Assembly: GCF_028765165.1 (NCBI RefSeq)
Contig: NZ_JARADB010000001.1
Coordinates: forward strand, 1,488,001-1,552,000
Reading direction: 5' to 3'
DNA from: Paenibacillus sp. MAHUQ-63
Lineage (GTDB): Bacteria > Bacillota > Bacilli > Paenibacillales > NBRC-103111
DNA: 64,000 nt
Shown here: positions 1 to 8,331 of the stretch, piece by piece
Position numbering within the stretch: position 1 is the first letter of the stretch
How the letters are laid out: each line of letters opens with the position of its first letter
Made by a program: the position numbers and the translations under genes
Notes under the pieces: generated by a model
Seen by the model: only the letters and a program-made list of their open reading frames with translations
What the model was told of the DNA's origin: nothing
The model's database searches: none

Positions 1-274
1 TGGATACCGTTCCGACTACCGTACGGAATATCGAAATCAGAAATGCCTGTATGATGTTAGAAGATGAGAATACTTCCTCATAGTTCTCTAGCGTCCATAC
101 TCTCGGCCAGAAGTAAATGCCTCCGCGCTCCGCATCCTTACCGGCATTAAAGGAAAGCGCAAAGATATTAAGAAATGGAATTACAATGGACAAGCAGAGC
201 ACAATGATGACGCAATAGACCCCGATCTTAAACAGCTTCTCTCCAGTGGTGAGCTTGTAGAATGTGTTGCCCAT
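1..274 (-). CDS. Carbohydrate ABC transporter permease, LplC/YtcP type (partial)
   Basis: The first 91 codons of an inner-membrane permease; the rest lies beyond the left edge. The translation begins MGNTFYKLTTGEKLFKIGVY, followed by a hydrophobic first membrane segment (about residues 17-43) and an extracytoplasmic loop with the N(L/Y)EEVF-type motif (ENYEEVFSS) typical of the LplC/YtcP family, which imports oligosaccharides or acidic sugars with an LplB-type partner. An AGGAGG sequence lies 7 bp upstream of the ATG. It is the third gene of a minus-strand operon after an LplB-type permease and a lipoprotein binding protein, so it should form the permease heterodimer. The substrate cannot be read from the sequence. 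Confidence 0.88.
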   Translation of the reverse strand, partial: MGNTFYKLTTGEKLFKIGVYCVIIVLCLSIVIPFLNIFALSFNAGKDAERGGIYFWPRVWTLENYEEVFSSSNIIQAFLISIFRTVVGTVS

Positions 275-314
275 CCTTGAACCTCCTTTGAGCGTTCCAT
301 GCTCGTTGGAAGCA

Positions 315-353
315 GGCTGCTTCCATCTTCCATGGTAATGTGGGGAAGCAGCC
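315..353 (-). other. Intercistronic stem-loop after the binding-protein gene
   Basis: A perfect 10-bp inverted repeat (GGCTGCTTCC / GGAAGCAGCC) encloses a 19-nt loop between the binding-protein stop and the downstream permease start. No T-run follows, so it is more likely a partial terminator or an mRNA-stabilising hairpin, as often seen after binding-protein genes that need more expression than their permeases. Confidence 0.6.
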
Positions 354-379
354 CGATCCTCCCAAGCATCCTAACCGTT

Positions 380-2098
380 CTAGTTCACAATGACCTTTGT
401 TTTGGGATCCGCATTTTTCTTCATTAGCAGTTCTTCATATTTATCCAGGCCTGCCGACTTCAGCTGAGCCGTGGCCGCATCGATGATTTTCTTCGCTTCA
501 TCCAGATTTTTCGCGTAGAATGCACGGATCATGCTGTCATCGTATTTCTTCAGCGCATCCTTTAATTGCGTTTCTTGCTCGAATTCGCCTAGGAAAGCAA
601 GCGGTTGATAACCATCGTTCAGCTTGGCATTTTTGCGTTTCTCCTCGTATCCCCACATCTCGACAATCTTGAGCGGTCCCGCATTCGCCTCCGGCGCAGC
701 GGCGTCCCCGTACTGCATTTCATTAAAATCGGCTTGGCGGTTCAAGTCCGTGCTTCCCAGGTAGCTGCCCCAAGAGTTGCCAACGCCATCGAAGCCAAGG
801 GCTTTCGCGGCTTTCGGATCTTTATTTTTCAGTTCAAGCACTTCTTTCTTCACGATCGGATTGCCCTTGGCATCCAGCGTATAGTCCCTTCCTTCAATCC
901 CGTACTGCCAAAGCAGCTTGCCTTCGCGGCTTGCCAGGAAATCGGCGAGCTTGACGATATCTTGCGGATTTTTCGTCGTTTTCGGAATCGACCAGGCCAT
1001 ATAGCCCGTTTTGTAATCCAGCTGCATTTGGTAAGGACCATCCACGCTGTTCATGGGGCCTAGCGGGACATAGTGCGCGTCTTTATTAAATTCTAGATAG
1101 TTGTGCATATCGGCAATGATCGCGTAAGAACCGTTCAGAATGCCTTCCGTTCCGCGATTCTCTTCCATGGTATAGAACTCCGGAACCATCAATTTTTCAC
1201 TCAGCAGCTTTTGCACATAGGCGACTCGTTTCATCGGATATTCCGTCTTGCTTTCGTGAACAATCTTGCCGTCTTTCGTCTGGTGAATCCGCTGCTCATC
1301 AGCTCCCCAGACCAAATCATTATACAGAGCGCCAACTTCTCTTCCGCCCCAATATCTCGGTCCGATCGGATAGACGTCCTTGCCGTTCTTATCCTTGAAA
1401 CCGCCGGCTTTAATTTTCTTCGCCAGCTCATATAACTGATCCGAGGTTTGGATCGATTTGGGATCAATCCCAAGCGCATCTACGATATCTTTGCGGATAT
1501 AGGGGCCGCCTACATACTTGGTTTCCTGGTAACCGCCTTCCCGCGGAATGTTCATATGGATGAAATACGACGAGCCTTTAAATTCGGGACGGAACATCAC
1601 CCCATACTGCGTATCCAAAGGCAAGTATTTATCTTGCAAATACTTACTGTAGATGCTGCTGTTCTTGATCAATGGGGTTAAGTCGGTGAACATCCCTTCC
1701 CGAGCGCCCTTCAGGATGACGGACATTTCTTTCCGGCCGCTATTGTTTAAGTAATAGAGGATAAAGTCCGGTAAATCGTTCGACGCAAGTCCGGCCGTTA
1801 ACGCATCGATGGCGTGATCGGCTGTTACCCCTTCGAGCTGCAAGGTAATGCCTGTCATCTCTTTAAGCTTCTTGGCGATTTCCGGATTGATATCCTTAGA
1901 GAGGTCGTCGCTGTCAATGAACAGCCGGCCTTTGATCGTGCGGTCGGCGATCCATGTCGCCGGCTTTCCGGCTGCGCTTGGTTCGTTAGCCGGTTGACTA
2001 TCCTTCGTAGCCGCCTGATCCACATTGTCTTGACAGCCAACAAGCAGCATGACGGAAGCCAACGAAAACAATGACCATTTCATCCATTTCTTGCTCAT
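380..2098 (-). CDS. Extracellular solute-binding lipoprotein of the sugar ABC importer
   Basis: A 572-residue lipoprotein that captures the substrate outside the cell for the flanking permeases. The N-terminus has a lysine-rich start, a hydrophobic segment and a lipobox ending VGC, so the mature protein is anchored to membrane lipid at that cysteine (about residue 22). The length and the PYIRKDIVDALGI and YGIEGRDY motifs fit the large LipO/YtcQ-type binding proteins found with LplB/LplC permeases in Paenibacillus. The ATG at 2098 is chosen over an in-frame ATG six codons upstream because GGGGAG sits 5 bp before it. A LacI-like palindrome lies in the spacer just upstream. There is no ATPase gene nearby; these systems usually share a MsmX-type ATPase, which is inference here. 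Confidence 0.9.
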   Translation of the reverse strand: MSKKWMKWSLFSLASVMLLVGCQDNVDQAATKDSQPANEPSAAGKPATWIADRTIKGRLFIDSDDLSKDINPEIAKKLKEMTGITLQLEGVTADHAIDALTAGLASNDLPDFILYYLNNSGRKEMSVILKGAREGMFTDLTPLIKNSSIYSKYLQDKYLPLDTQYGVMFRPEFKGSSYFIHMNIPREGGYQETKYVGGPYIRKDIVDALGIDPKSIQTSDQLYELAKKIKAGGFKDKNGKDVYPIGPRYWGGREVGALYNDLVWGADEQRIHQTKDGKIVHESKTEYPMKRVAYVQKLLSEKLMVPEFYTMEENRGTEGILNGSYAIIADMHNYLEFNKDAHYVPLGPMNSVDGPYQMQLDYKTGYMAWSIPKTTKNPQDIVKLADFLASREGKLLWQYGIEGRDYTLDAKGNPIVKKEVLELKNKDPKAAKALGFDGVGNSWGSYLGSTDLNRQADFNEMQYGDAAAPEANAGPLKIVEMWGYEEKRKNAKLNDGYQPLAFLGEFEQETQLKDALKKYDDSMIRAFYAKNLDEAKKIIDAATAQLKSAGLDKYEELLMKKNADPKTKVIVN

Positions 2099-2166
2099 GA
2101 GCACTCCCCATTTCACCTATTTTTTTATGAAACCGCCAAGGTTGGCGCTTTTCAACAGACTTCATA

Positions 2167-2180
2167 TGGTATCGCTACCA
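2167..2180. promoter_or_regulatory. LacI-type operator-like palindrome, copy 3
   Basis: TGGTATCGCTACCA sits between the upstream permease gene (it overlaps its stop codon) and the binding-protein gene. It matches the two copies in the operon promoter region and has the central CG dyad typical of LacI-family operators. Its location suggests an auxiliary operator; the regulator gene is not in the window. Confidence 0.55.
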
Positions 2181-3134
2181 TACTGACGTTTCTGAAAAAC
2201 GGCGGGCTATGCGATTAGCCGCAACGACCAGAATCAGTCCGATGACGCCCTGCAGCATGCCGACTGCCGTTGCATAACCATATTGTCCGCTCTGTAGGCC
2301 AACGCTGATGACGTAGGTGTCCAGAATTTCCGAGACGTCCATGTTACCTGGCGTTCTGAGCAGATAGAGCTGGTCATAGCCGGCAGACAATATGCTGCCC
2401 AGCGATAAGATAAACAAAATCATGATGGTAGGCCTAATGATCGGGAGCGTTATGTTCCAAATTTCGCGCCATTTGCTTGCGCCGTCAATTCTTCCGGCTT
2501 CGTACAGCTCCGGATTGATCCCCGCAATGGCCGCCAAGTAAATAATCGAATCCCATCCGACCGTCTTCCAAATATGGCTGCCGAACATGATCGAGTAGAA
2601 ATAGCTTTGTTCCATTAGGAAAAAGGTGTCGCCATTACCGCCAAACGCTTTAATAGCTTCGTTCAGTAAGCCTGTATCCGGAGCCAGCACTCTTTGGATA
2701 ACCCCTACGACGATCACCCAAGATAAGAAATGGGGCAGATACGCAATACTCTGGGTTATCCCCCGAAAACGCTTACTTTTAACCTCGTTAAATATAAGCG
2801 CAAGGATGATTGGAAACGGAAGGCCGAGAAATAATTTCATAGAGCTAATAATCACGGTGTTAGCGATCAGCTTGCCGCTCTCATAGCTCTCGAAGAAGGT
2901 CTTGAAATACCGGAGGCCGACCCATGGGCTGAGAAGAATGCCTTTATTGAACTGGTACTCCTTGAAAGCCAGCAGCAGGCCCCCCATCGGGATATACGAG
3001 AAAATGATAAAGAAAACAATACAAGGAAGCAGCATCAGATACATGTACTTATGCTGGATGATTCTTTTTCTTAATTCTGCATGCTTCCTCTTCGCTGCCT
3101 TGCCTGCCTTCGCTGTGGAGAGATCTGTTTGCAT
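2175..3134 (-). CDS. Carbohydrate ABC transporter permease, LplB/YteP type
   Basis: A 319-residue inner-membrane permease, first gene of the operon. After a basic N-terminal tail it has about six membrane segments, beginning YLMLLPCIVFFIIFSYIPMGG, a family signature. The cytoplasmic EAA loop reads YEAGRIDGASKWREIWNITLP near residues 210-230 and is the docking site for the ATPase. The length matches LplB relatives. A weak GGTGG precedes the ATG by 7 bp. The upstream region carries a sigma-A promoter, a cre-like site and two LacI-type palindromes, so expression is probably both substrate-induced and subject to carbon catabolite control. It should pair with the partial LplC-type permease at the window edge. 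Confidence 0.92.
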   Translation of the reverse strand: MQTDLSTAKAGKAAKRKHAELRKRIIQHKYMYLMLLPCIVFFIIFSYIPMGGLLLAFKEYQFNKGILLSPWVGLRYFKTFFESYESGKLIANTVIISSMKLFLGLPFPIILALIFNEVKSKRFRGITQSIAYLPHFLSWVIVVGVIQRVLAPDTGLLNEAIKAFGGNGDTFFLMEQSYFYSIMFGSHIWKTVGWDSIIYLAAIAGINPELYEAGRIDGASKWREIWNITLPIIRPTIMILFILSLGSILSAGYDQLYLLRTPGNMDVSEILDTYVISVGLQSGQYGYATAVGMLQGVIGLILVVAANRIARRFSETSVW

Positions 3135-3170
3135 GGTCTAACCACCTTCCCCAACTTTGTTCACAAACAC

Positions 3171-3184
3171 TGGTATCGATTCCA
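3171..3184. promoter_or_regulatory. LacI-type operator-like palindrome, copy 1
   Basis: TGGTATCGATTCCA is a near-palindrome around ATCGAT. It lies about 90 bp downstream of the predicted transcription start and 37 bp upstream of the permease ATG. The flanking TATTGATCAT resembles that of copy 2 (TATTGTTCAT), so the conserved block is about 24 bp. Confidence 0.6.
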
Positions 3185-3235
3185 TATTGATCATGCCTTC
3201 CTCTCTTAAAAAACTAGAAAAACCATATTTCATTC

Positions 3236-3249
3236 TGGTACCGATTCCA
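3236..3249. promoter_or_regulatory. LacI-type operator-like palindrome, copy 2
   Basis: TGGTACCGATTCCA lies about 20-35 bp downstream of the predicted transcription start of the sugar ABC operon, where a bound repressor would block transcription. It is 65 bp from copy 1. Confidence 0.6.
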
Positions 3250-3275
3250 TATTGTTCATCATGGTTCTGGTTTTT

Positions 3276-3304
3276 AGTATATAGCTAACTTTTCCATTTG
3301 ACAA
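3276..3304 (-). promoter_or_regulatory. Sigma-A promoter of the sugar ABC operon
   Basis: On the minus strand a -35 box TTGTCA and a -10 box TATACT are separated by exactly 17 bp. The predicted start is near 3269, leaving a leader of about 135 nt that contains both LacI-type palindromes. Confidence 0.75.
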
Positions 3305-3311
3305 TATGAAT

Positions 3312-3327
3312 TTTTAAGCGCTTTCAT
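3312..3327 (-). promoter_or_regulatory. cre-like catabolite-control site
   Basis: ATGAAAGCGCTTAAAA on the minus strand matches the CcpA-site consensus WTGNAARCGNWWWCAW at all but one position. It lies about 8 bp upstream of the -35 box of the sugar ABC operon. CcpA control of such transporters is established for Bacillus; the site itself is inferred. Confidence 0.55.
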
Positions 3328-3349
3328 GAATATAGAACGGAGACAGCAA

Positions 3350-3389
3350 GAGAACCGGCAGCATCCCGTAAGATACCGGCCGCTTCTCT
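3350..3389 (-). terminator. Hairpin downstream of the sulfonate-type ABC operon
   Basis: An interrupted inverted repeat (GAGAAGCGGCCGGTATC ... GATGCTGCCGGTTCTC on the minus strand) begins about 12 bp after the last gene's stop codon. No clear T-run follows, so efficient intrinsic termination is uncertain. Confidence 0.45.
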
Positions 3390-3400
3390 CATCATGCGCC

Positions 3401-4423
3401 TTATTGTCCGCTCTTTACCTCCGCCAGCATCGACAGGTCGACGAACGGACTCAAGTCCAATTCTTCCGCCTTTATCCCCTTCAAATACCGCGCGGCAATC
3501 GACACCTTCGCCATATCCTCCATCACCTTGACGTCGACGTCGGTGGTCAGCTTCAAACGGCTGAGCGAGGCTTGAATCAAGCTCTTCTCCATTCCCTTGC
3601 CGCTGTACTGCTTCAGCTGGTTGTTGATGAGCCCGTAAGCCTCCTCCGGGCTCTTCCGTATGAACGCGATGCCGTCCATATTCGCTTTGATCGCGCCCTT
3701 GACGATATCCCGGTGCCGCTGAATGAGCTTATCGCTCGCCACCATGATAACCGTCGGATAGTCACCGCGATTCGGCGGGATCGCCTGCCAGTCGACGACG
3801 ACTTTGCCGAGTCCGGCCTTCTCGATCTGCGTCCCCCACGGCTCGGGGACGAGCGCCGCGTCAATTTCCTTCTGCCGGAAGGAAATGAGCGCGTCCGACG
3901 GAGAGCGCACGATGAGATGCGCGCTTCCCGCATCGCGCGAGATCGTGATGCCTTCCTGCTGCAGCAGCATCCGCAGCGAGATTTCATTCGTATTCCCTTT
4001 GGACGGGATCGCAATCGTTTTATCCACTAAATCTTTAACCCCGTTAATTCCTGCGCCATTCCGGGCGACAAGCACCGCACCGCCGTTGTTGGAACCGGAC
4101 ACCACGCGGAAGTTCCCGCTCTTCAGGAAGAACGTCGTTGCCGGACCCGGGCCGACGAAGCCGATGTCGATATCGCCTGTGGCCATCGCAATCGACAAAT
4201 CCGAGCCGTTATCGAAGGCGGTGACTTCGATCTTCACATCGTCGCCCCACTCCCTGGCGAAGTAGCCTTTCTCCAACGCGATGTAGGCAGCGGCGTGCGT
4301 GACATTTTTGAAGACGCCAACCCTAACCGTTGCCGGCTTGCCTGTGGCCGTCAGCTTCTCCTCGCAAGCGCTCAGCGTCGTGACAATGAACAGCAGCAGC
4401 AGCATCCATGCTATTTTTCTCAT
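3401..4423 (-). CDS. SsuA/TauA/NrtA-type substrate-binding lipoprotein
   Basis: A 340-residue binding lipoprotein with a signal peptide and a lipobox ending LSAC (cysteine near residue 19). The body shows the family's features: a VRVGVFKNVTHAAAYIALEKGYF opening segment, a GDIDIGFVGPGPA loop that contacts the ligand, and AIPSKGN and ALVPEPWGTQIEKAG later on. These proteins feed small anionic or heterocyclic ligands (alkanesulfonates, taurine, nitrate, thiamine precursors) to a two-component ABC importer. GGGAG lies 7 bp before the ATG. It is the last gene of the operon, 15 bp after the permease. Sulfonate is a common substrate, but the sequence does not decide it and no desulfonating monooxygenase is present. 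Confidence 0.87.
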   Translation of the reverse strand: MRKIAWMLLLLFIVTTLSACEEKLTATGKPATVRVGVFKNVTHAAAYIALEKGYFAREWGDDVKIEVTAFDNGSDLSIAMATGDIDIGFVGPGPATTFFLKSGNFRVVSGSNNGGAVLVARNGAGINGVKDLVDKTIAIPSKGNTNEISLRMLLQQEGITISRDAGSAHLIVRSPSDALISFRQKEIDAALVPEPWGTQIEKAGLGKVVVDWQAIPPNRGDYPTVIMVASDKLIQRHRDIVKGAIKANMDGIAFIRKSPEEAYGLINNQLKQYSGKGMEKSLIQASLSRLKLTTDVDVKVMEDMAKVSIAARYLKGIKAEELDLSPFVDLSMLAEVKSGQ

Positions 4424-4438
4424 GCGACCGCTCCCTGC

Positions 4439-5203
4439 TTAAGATTTCGAGCCTGCGAGGCCGTAGCGCTCCAGCACTTTATCTTCCAGTTTCTTGAAGC
4501 AGAAATGGTCGGAAACCGTCCCGAGCACAGCAATGATAATGACGATGCAGAGCATCAGCGAAGTATCGCCGAGGTTCCGTCCGTCCTGCAGCAGCTGGCC
4601 GAGACCCGCCCCTTTGGCGATGAGCTCCCCGGCCACGAGAGCGCGCCAAGCAAAAGCCCAAGCCGTGCGCACCCCGTTGATCAGATGCGGGAACGATGCC
4701 GGAATCATAATCTGGACGAACAGCTTGAAGCCGCTCCCCGTTCCCATTGTCTGTGCCGCCCGCAAATAAATCGGCGGGATGTTCTTGATCCCGGTGCGGC
4801 TCGCCAGCGCCATCGTCCACGTTGCGCCCAGCGTCGTAATGAAAATAACCGATGATTCGTTAAGACCGAACCAAATGATGGCGAAAGGCAGCCAAGCGAT
4901 ACTCGGAATCGTCTGCAGCGACACGACTAGAAACCCTAGCGTATCGTCCAGCAGACGGTAACGTGCGAACAGGAAGCCTAGCGTCGTGCCGACTGCCAAG
5001 GATATGACGAAGGAGACCAGCAAGCGGATCATCGAAGCGACGGAAGCTTCCAGCAGTTCCCCGTGGACGAACCCGTCGTAGAAAGCTTGCAGCGTCTGGG
5101 TGACCGAAGGGAATTTCCACCCCCAATCAAACAGCCTAAATCCCGCCTCCCAAGCTATCAGAAGCAGTACCAGAAAAATCGTTCTTCTTAATGCGGTACT
5201 CAT
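4439..5203 (-). CDS. SsuC/TauC-type ABC transporter permease
   Basis: A 254-residue membrane permease with about six helices and the EAA-like loop IYLRAAQTMGTGSGFKLFVQIMIPASFPHLINGVRTAWA near the middle, diagnostic of the nitrate/sulfonate/taurine permease family. The ATG at 5203 is chosen because AGGAG lies 7 bp upstream; a longer reading would add 12 residues with no ribosome-binding site. The start lies inside the end of the ATPase gene (68 bp overlap), which suggests translational coupling. It should form a homodimeric channel with the ATPase and the downstream lipoprotein. Confidence 0.88.
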   Translation of the reverse strand: MSTALRRTIFLVLLLIAWEAGFRLFDWGWKFPSVTQTLQAFYDGFVHGELLEASVASMIRLLVSFVISLAVGTTLGFLFARYRLLDDTLGFLVVSLQTIPSIAWLPFAIIWFGLNESSVIFITTLGATWTMALASRTGIKNIPPIYLRAAQTMGTGSGFKLFVQIMIPASFPHLINGVRTAWAFAWRALVAGELIAKGAGLGQLLQDGRNLGDTSLMLCIVIIIAVLGTVSDHFCFKKLEDKVLERYGLAGSKS

Positions 5204-5975
5204 CACCCGTCTCCTCTCTGACCACCTTCTCCAGTTCATCCGCTAAGGCATCCAATGCCGCATTCTCCACATGGTGCAGCAGCGGATCCGCGATATCCCG
5301 CGGCCGCGCCGCCTGCACGGCAAACTCTTTCTTAATGGTGCCGGGACGTGTCGACATCACGACAACCCGGTCGGAGAGAATGACCGCTTCACGGATGTTA
5401 TGGGTAATGAAGAGAATCGTTTTACGAGTCCGCATCCATATTTCTTCCAGTTCTTTATGCAAAATTAGACGGGTCTGCTCATCCAATGCAGCAAAAGGCT
5501 CATCCATGAGCAAAATCTCCGGATCCATCGCAAGCGCTCTGGCAATCGCCGCACGCTGCTTCATTCCCCCAGAGAGCTCATGCGGATACCGGTCCGCAAA
5601 GCGGCTGAGATGCACCGCCTTGATCTGCTCCATCGCCCGTTCATGACGCTCCTTCTTGGGGATACCCTTCTGCTTGAGGCCGAAGGCCACATTGTCCAGC
5701 ACCGTCAGCCACGGGAACAAGCCGTGCTCCTGGAACACAACGACGCGGTCGGCCCCCGCTCCCGTGACCTTCTTGCCGTTCACCTCGATCGTGCCCTCAC
5801 TCTGCGTGTCGAACCCTGCGACCAGATTCAGCACGGTAGATTTACCGCAGCCGGACGGTCCCAGAATCGAGATGAACTCCCCTTTTCTGATCGTCAGCGT
5901 AATGTTGTCCAGCGCCTTGTAGCTGCCTCCGACTCTCTGAACGAACGTCTTGCTGACTCCTTTGATTTCGATCAA
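5136..5975 (-). CDS. SsuB/TauB-type ABC transporter ATPase
   Basis: A 279-residue ATPase that powers the sulfonate-type importer. It has a Walker A GPSGCGKST near residue 40, a Q-loop VVFQEHGLFPW, the signature LSGGMKQRAAIARAL, a Walker B EILLMDEPFAALDEQ and a switch histidine in ITHNIREAV. The start is taken as TTG at 5975 because GGGGAGGGG lies 6 bp upstream and homology begins right after it (LIEIKGVSKTF). Reading further upstream would overlap the DUF445 gene with non-homologous residues. It follows the DUF445 gene by 41 bp and may be co-transcribed with it. Confidence 0.88.
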   Translation of the reverse strand: MIEIKGVSKTFVQRVGGSYKALDNITLTIRKGEFISILGPSGCGKSTVLNLVAGFDTQSEGTIEVNGKKVTGAGADRVVVFQEHGLFPWLTVLDNVAFGLKQKGIPKKERHERAMEQIKAVHLSRFADRYPHELSGGMKQRAAIARALAMDPEILLMDEPFAALDEQTRLILHKELEEIWMRTRKTILFITHNIREAVILSDRVVVMSTRPGTIKKEFAVQAARPRDIADPLLHHVENAALDALADELEKVVREETGDEYRIKKNDFSGTASDSLGGGI

Positions 5976-6016
5976 ACCGCTTCCCCTCCCCCGGGTATGT
6001 CCCGTCAGCCTTGCAA

Positions 6017-7270
6017 CTAGAACAGCATCTTGATTCCGGCCAAGCCCAGTCCGATTATGAAGCCGCAGATGGCGCCGTTCACCCGGATCCATTGCAAATC
6101 TTTGCCGACCTTATCTTCCATCAGCTCCGTCAGCTTCTCGTTATCGAATTTGTCGAGATTTTCTTTGACAAGCTGGCCGATTTTGCTGTGATTTTTCTCC
6201 AAATAAGAAGCGATCTGATCCTGTACCCAGCTCTCGCCGCGCTGCAGCAAGGCCTCGTTCGCCTTGACCGTTGCCAGCACGTTGCGGATCACCGGCACCA
6301 CATGCGCAGGAACGAAATCCGGCTGTTCCACGAAAGCCAGCGCTTTCTCTTTAATGCGTGCGAGCAGCCCCGACAGCTTCGCGTCCAGCTCAAACATGTC
6401 CGGCAGCTTCGCTTTGAGCGCCTCGAGCTCCGCCAAGAGCTGCGGATTCCGCTCCAGCTTGTTCAGCTCGCCCCGAATGAACGACAGCACGGCTTCCCTG
6501 CGGGGATGATGCTTCATGCGCAGCTGTTCGATGTAGGACAGCAGGAAGTTCTGAATGATGCCGCCGATCTTCTCCTCGTTGACCATGCCGATGAACGCAT
6601 TCACGGCGAAAGCCATGAACCCGTTGGACTGCAGTCCCTCGAACGCTTTGAGCGCCATCGCGCCGAGCTGGTCCCGCGTTTCCGCTTTGAACGCCCAAGA
6701 CTCTACTTTATCGAGGACGAAATCGAACGTTTTGCTGTCATAGCCGCCTTCAACCACCGTATCGACCAGCGTGCGAACGAGCTTGCCCGTATCGACGTCC
6801 AGCAGCGCCTGGCGCAGCTCCTCTGCGAGCAGCGGAGTTAATTTCTCAAGATCGATGGCCAGCAAGGCCTGTGTGGCGAGAGCGCTCAACCCTTTGTGCA
6901 GCGACGCGTTGTCCAGATGACCTTCCGCCAGCTCCAGCCCTTTCTCAAGGAAACGGATTTGCTGCAAGCGGGCACGGATCGTTTCTTTGGACAGCAGCTC
7001 ATTCTGAACCGTGGACACGAGCGCATTCGTAATTTTCTCGCGGTTCTTCGGCAGCAGGGCCGTATGCGGAATCGGAATGCCCAGCGGGTGACGGAACAGG
7101 GCGCTAACGGCGAACCAGTCCGCCAATCCGCCTACCACACCGGCTTCAAAACCGCCTTGCAGAAAGCCTCCCCACACCGTGGAGGATACGGGCAGCGTGG
7201 CCAGGAAGCCGGCTCCCATCACGCCTAAGGAGACCGTCGCTATATACTTAGCTTCTTTTTTCATTGTCAT
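6017..7270 (-). CDS. DUF445 family membrane-associated protein
   Basis: A 417-residue protein of the DUF445 family, whose biochemical role is unknown. It has a membrane segment near the N-terminus (ATVSLGVMGAGFLATLPV), a conserved ADWFAVSALFRHPLGIPIPHTALL block at about residues 45-75, a long charged helical middle that likely forms coiled coils, and a C-terminal membrane helix ending GLAGIKMLF. This suggests both ends are anchored in the membrane with a cytoplasmic helical body. The ATG at 7270 has AAAGAGAT just upstream; an alternative ATG lies two codons later, and a 32-codon longer reading is poorly supported. It is divergent from the DUF2935 gene. Confidence 0.85.
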   Translation of the reverse strand: MTMKKEAKYIATVSLGVMGAGFLATLPVSSTVWGGFLQGGFEAGVVGGLADWFAVSALFRHPLGIPIPHTALLPKNREKITNALVSTVQNELLSKETIRARLQQIRFLEKGLELAEGHLDNASLHKGLSALATQALLAIDLEKLTPLLAEELRQALLDVDTGKLVRTLVDTVVEGGYDSKTFDFVLDKVESWAFKAETRDQLGAMALKAFEGLQSNGFMAFAVNAFIGMVNEEKIGGIIQNFLLSYIEQLRMKHHPRREAVLSFIRGELNKLERNPQLLAELEALKAKLPDMFELDAKLSGLLARIKEKALAFVEQPDFVPAHVVPVIRNVLATVKANEALLQRGESWVQDQIASYLEKNHSKIGQLVKENLDKFDNEKLTELMEDKVGKDLQWIRVNGAICGFIIGLGLAGIKMLF

Positions 7271-7429
7271 AACATCTCTTTCTGCTCCATATTCATCAAC
7301 CATTCCTTCTATTTTACCACAAAATCCGACGAAAGCTGTTCTCGATCCTGAAACTGCCGAATACATTTCGGTATGGGTAGTATCGGCAGGGAATGGAATG
7401 AAGTTAAGATGCTTAGGAGGAACGTTTCC

Positions 7430-8257
7430 ATGAGTCTAAATGAAACCATCACGCCCTGGCAGGAACATTTGTTTTGGGTGGAAATTTTGCAGGATCACGC
7501 CATTTTTGTGGACGAGGCGCTGGCCAACGAAGAGGTTCAGTGGATCACCGTCGCCAAAAGGTACATCGCCGCCTTCACCGAACTGCGGAACCGGATTTTA
7601 CGAACAGACCCGTCGCTGCCGGTTTCATCGGAAACCATGATTCAGCTCTCTAAGGATATATACCCCATTGCCCACGGTTATTACCAGTTCGAAGGCCACT
7701 TGCAGCATTTACGCATTCAAAATAAAGTCGTGATCTCCATGACCCCGGTTTATTTCAACGGAACTTTGCTGGAGAACGGCGAGTACCTGCGGATTCTGCA
7801 CGCTTGGATGAACGGCGTCAACTATGAGCCCCTCCCGCTCGTTGCCCTCATCGAGATGTGGATGGAGGATCAGCTTGGGCACACGGTGCTTCTGGGGAAC
7901 CATCTGGATCCAACGGAAATGGAGCTGCTCAAAAGCACGCAGCAGTACGGGCAGCAGTTCTCCGCCCATATTGTCAAAAATACCGCCATGCGCGGCTTCC
8001 TCCGCTTCACGGCGCCGGGCTTCCCCGTCCAGCAGAAGTTCGCCAGACAGGTCGCCGAAACGACGATCGGCTTCTATCACGTGGTGGAGAAGGTGATCAA
8101 CGACTTTCAGCATACGGAGCTGCTCAGCAAGCTGACGCTGCGGTTCCTGGAGCATCACATCCCGGAGACGTGCTATTTCCTGCGCAAGCTGGCCGCTTAT
8201 AATGTGGAGATTCTGGGTCTGCCGAATTGTCCGCTCACGAAGCCTTCTTTTGAATAA
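7430..8257 (+). CDS. DUF2935 domain-containing protein
   Basis: A 275-residue protein matching the DUF2935 family of Bacillales and Clostridia, predicted to be two tandem all-helical, four-helix-bundle-like halves. The first half begins TITPWQEHLFWVEILQDHAIFVDEAL and the second contains EMWMEDQLGHTVLLGNHLDPTE. Repeated glutamate and histidine positions (EH..W..I..DHA; E...E..H) recall hemerythrin-like or ferritin-like metal sites, so metal binding is possible but unproven. The start is ATG 7430, with AGGAGG 9 bp upstream; the frame is open 19 codons further upstream but without a ribosome-binding site. A terminator follows directly. Confidence 0.85.
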   Translation: MSLNETITPWQEHLFWVEILQDHAIFVDEALANEEVQWITVAKRYIAAFTELRNRILRTDPSLPVSSETMIQLSKDIYPIAHGYYQFEGHLQHLRIQNKVVISMTPVYFNGTLLENGEYLRILHAWMNGVNYEPLPLVALIEMWMEDQLGHTVLLGNHLDPTEMELLKSTQQYGQQFSAHIVKNTAMRGFLRFTAPGFPVQQKFARQVAETTIGFYHVVEKVINDFQHTELLSKLTLRFLEHHIPETCYFLRKLAAYNVEILGLPNCPLTKPSFE

Positions 8258-8260
8258 CAA

Positions 8261-8293
8261 AAACCGTCTAGCCAATGGCTGGACGGTTTCTTT
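8261..8293 (+). terminator. Intrinsic terminator after the DUF2935 gene
   Basis: AAACCGTCTAGCC and GGCTGGACGGTTT form a 12-13 bp stem with an AAT loop and one G-U pair, followed by CTTT. The hairpin could serve both converging genes. Confidence 0.65.
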
Positions 8294-8331
8294 GGGCTTG
8301 ATGACGTGGGACACCGGCCGCGGCTGGCCGA

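Noticed and set aside
6011..6841. A 276-codon plus-strand open frame
   Set aside because: It lies antisense to the DUF445 gene; composition is typical of a shadow frame.
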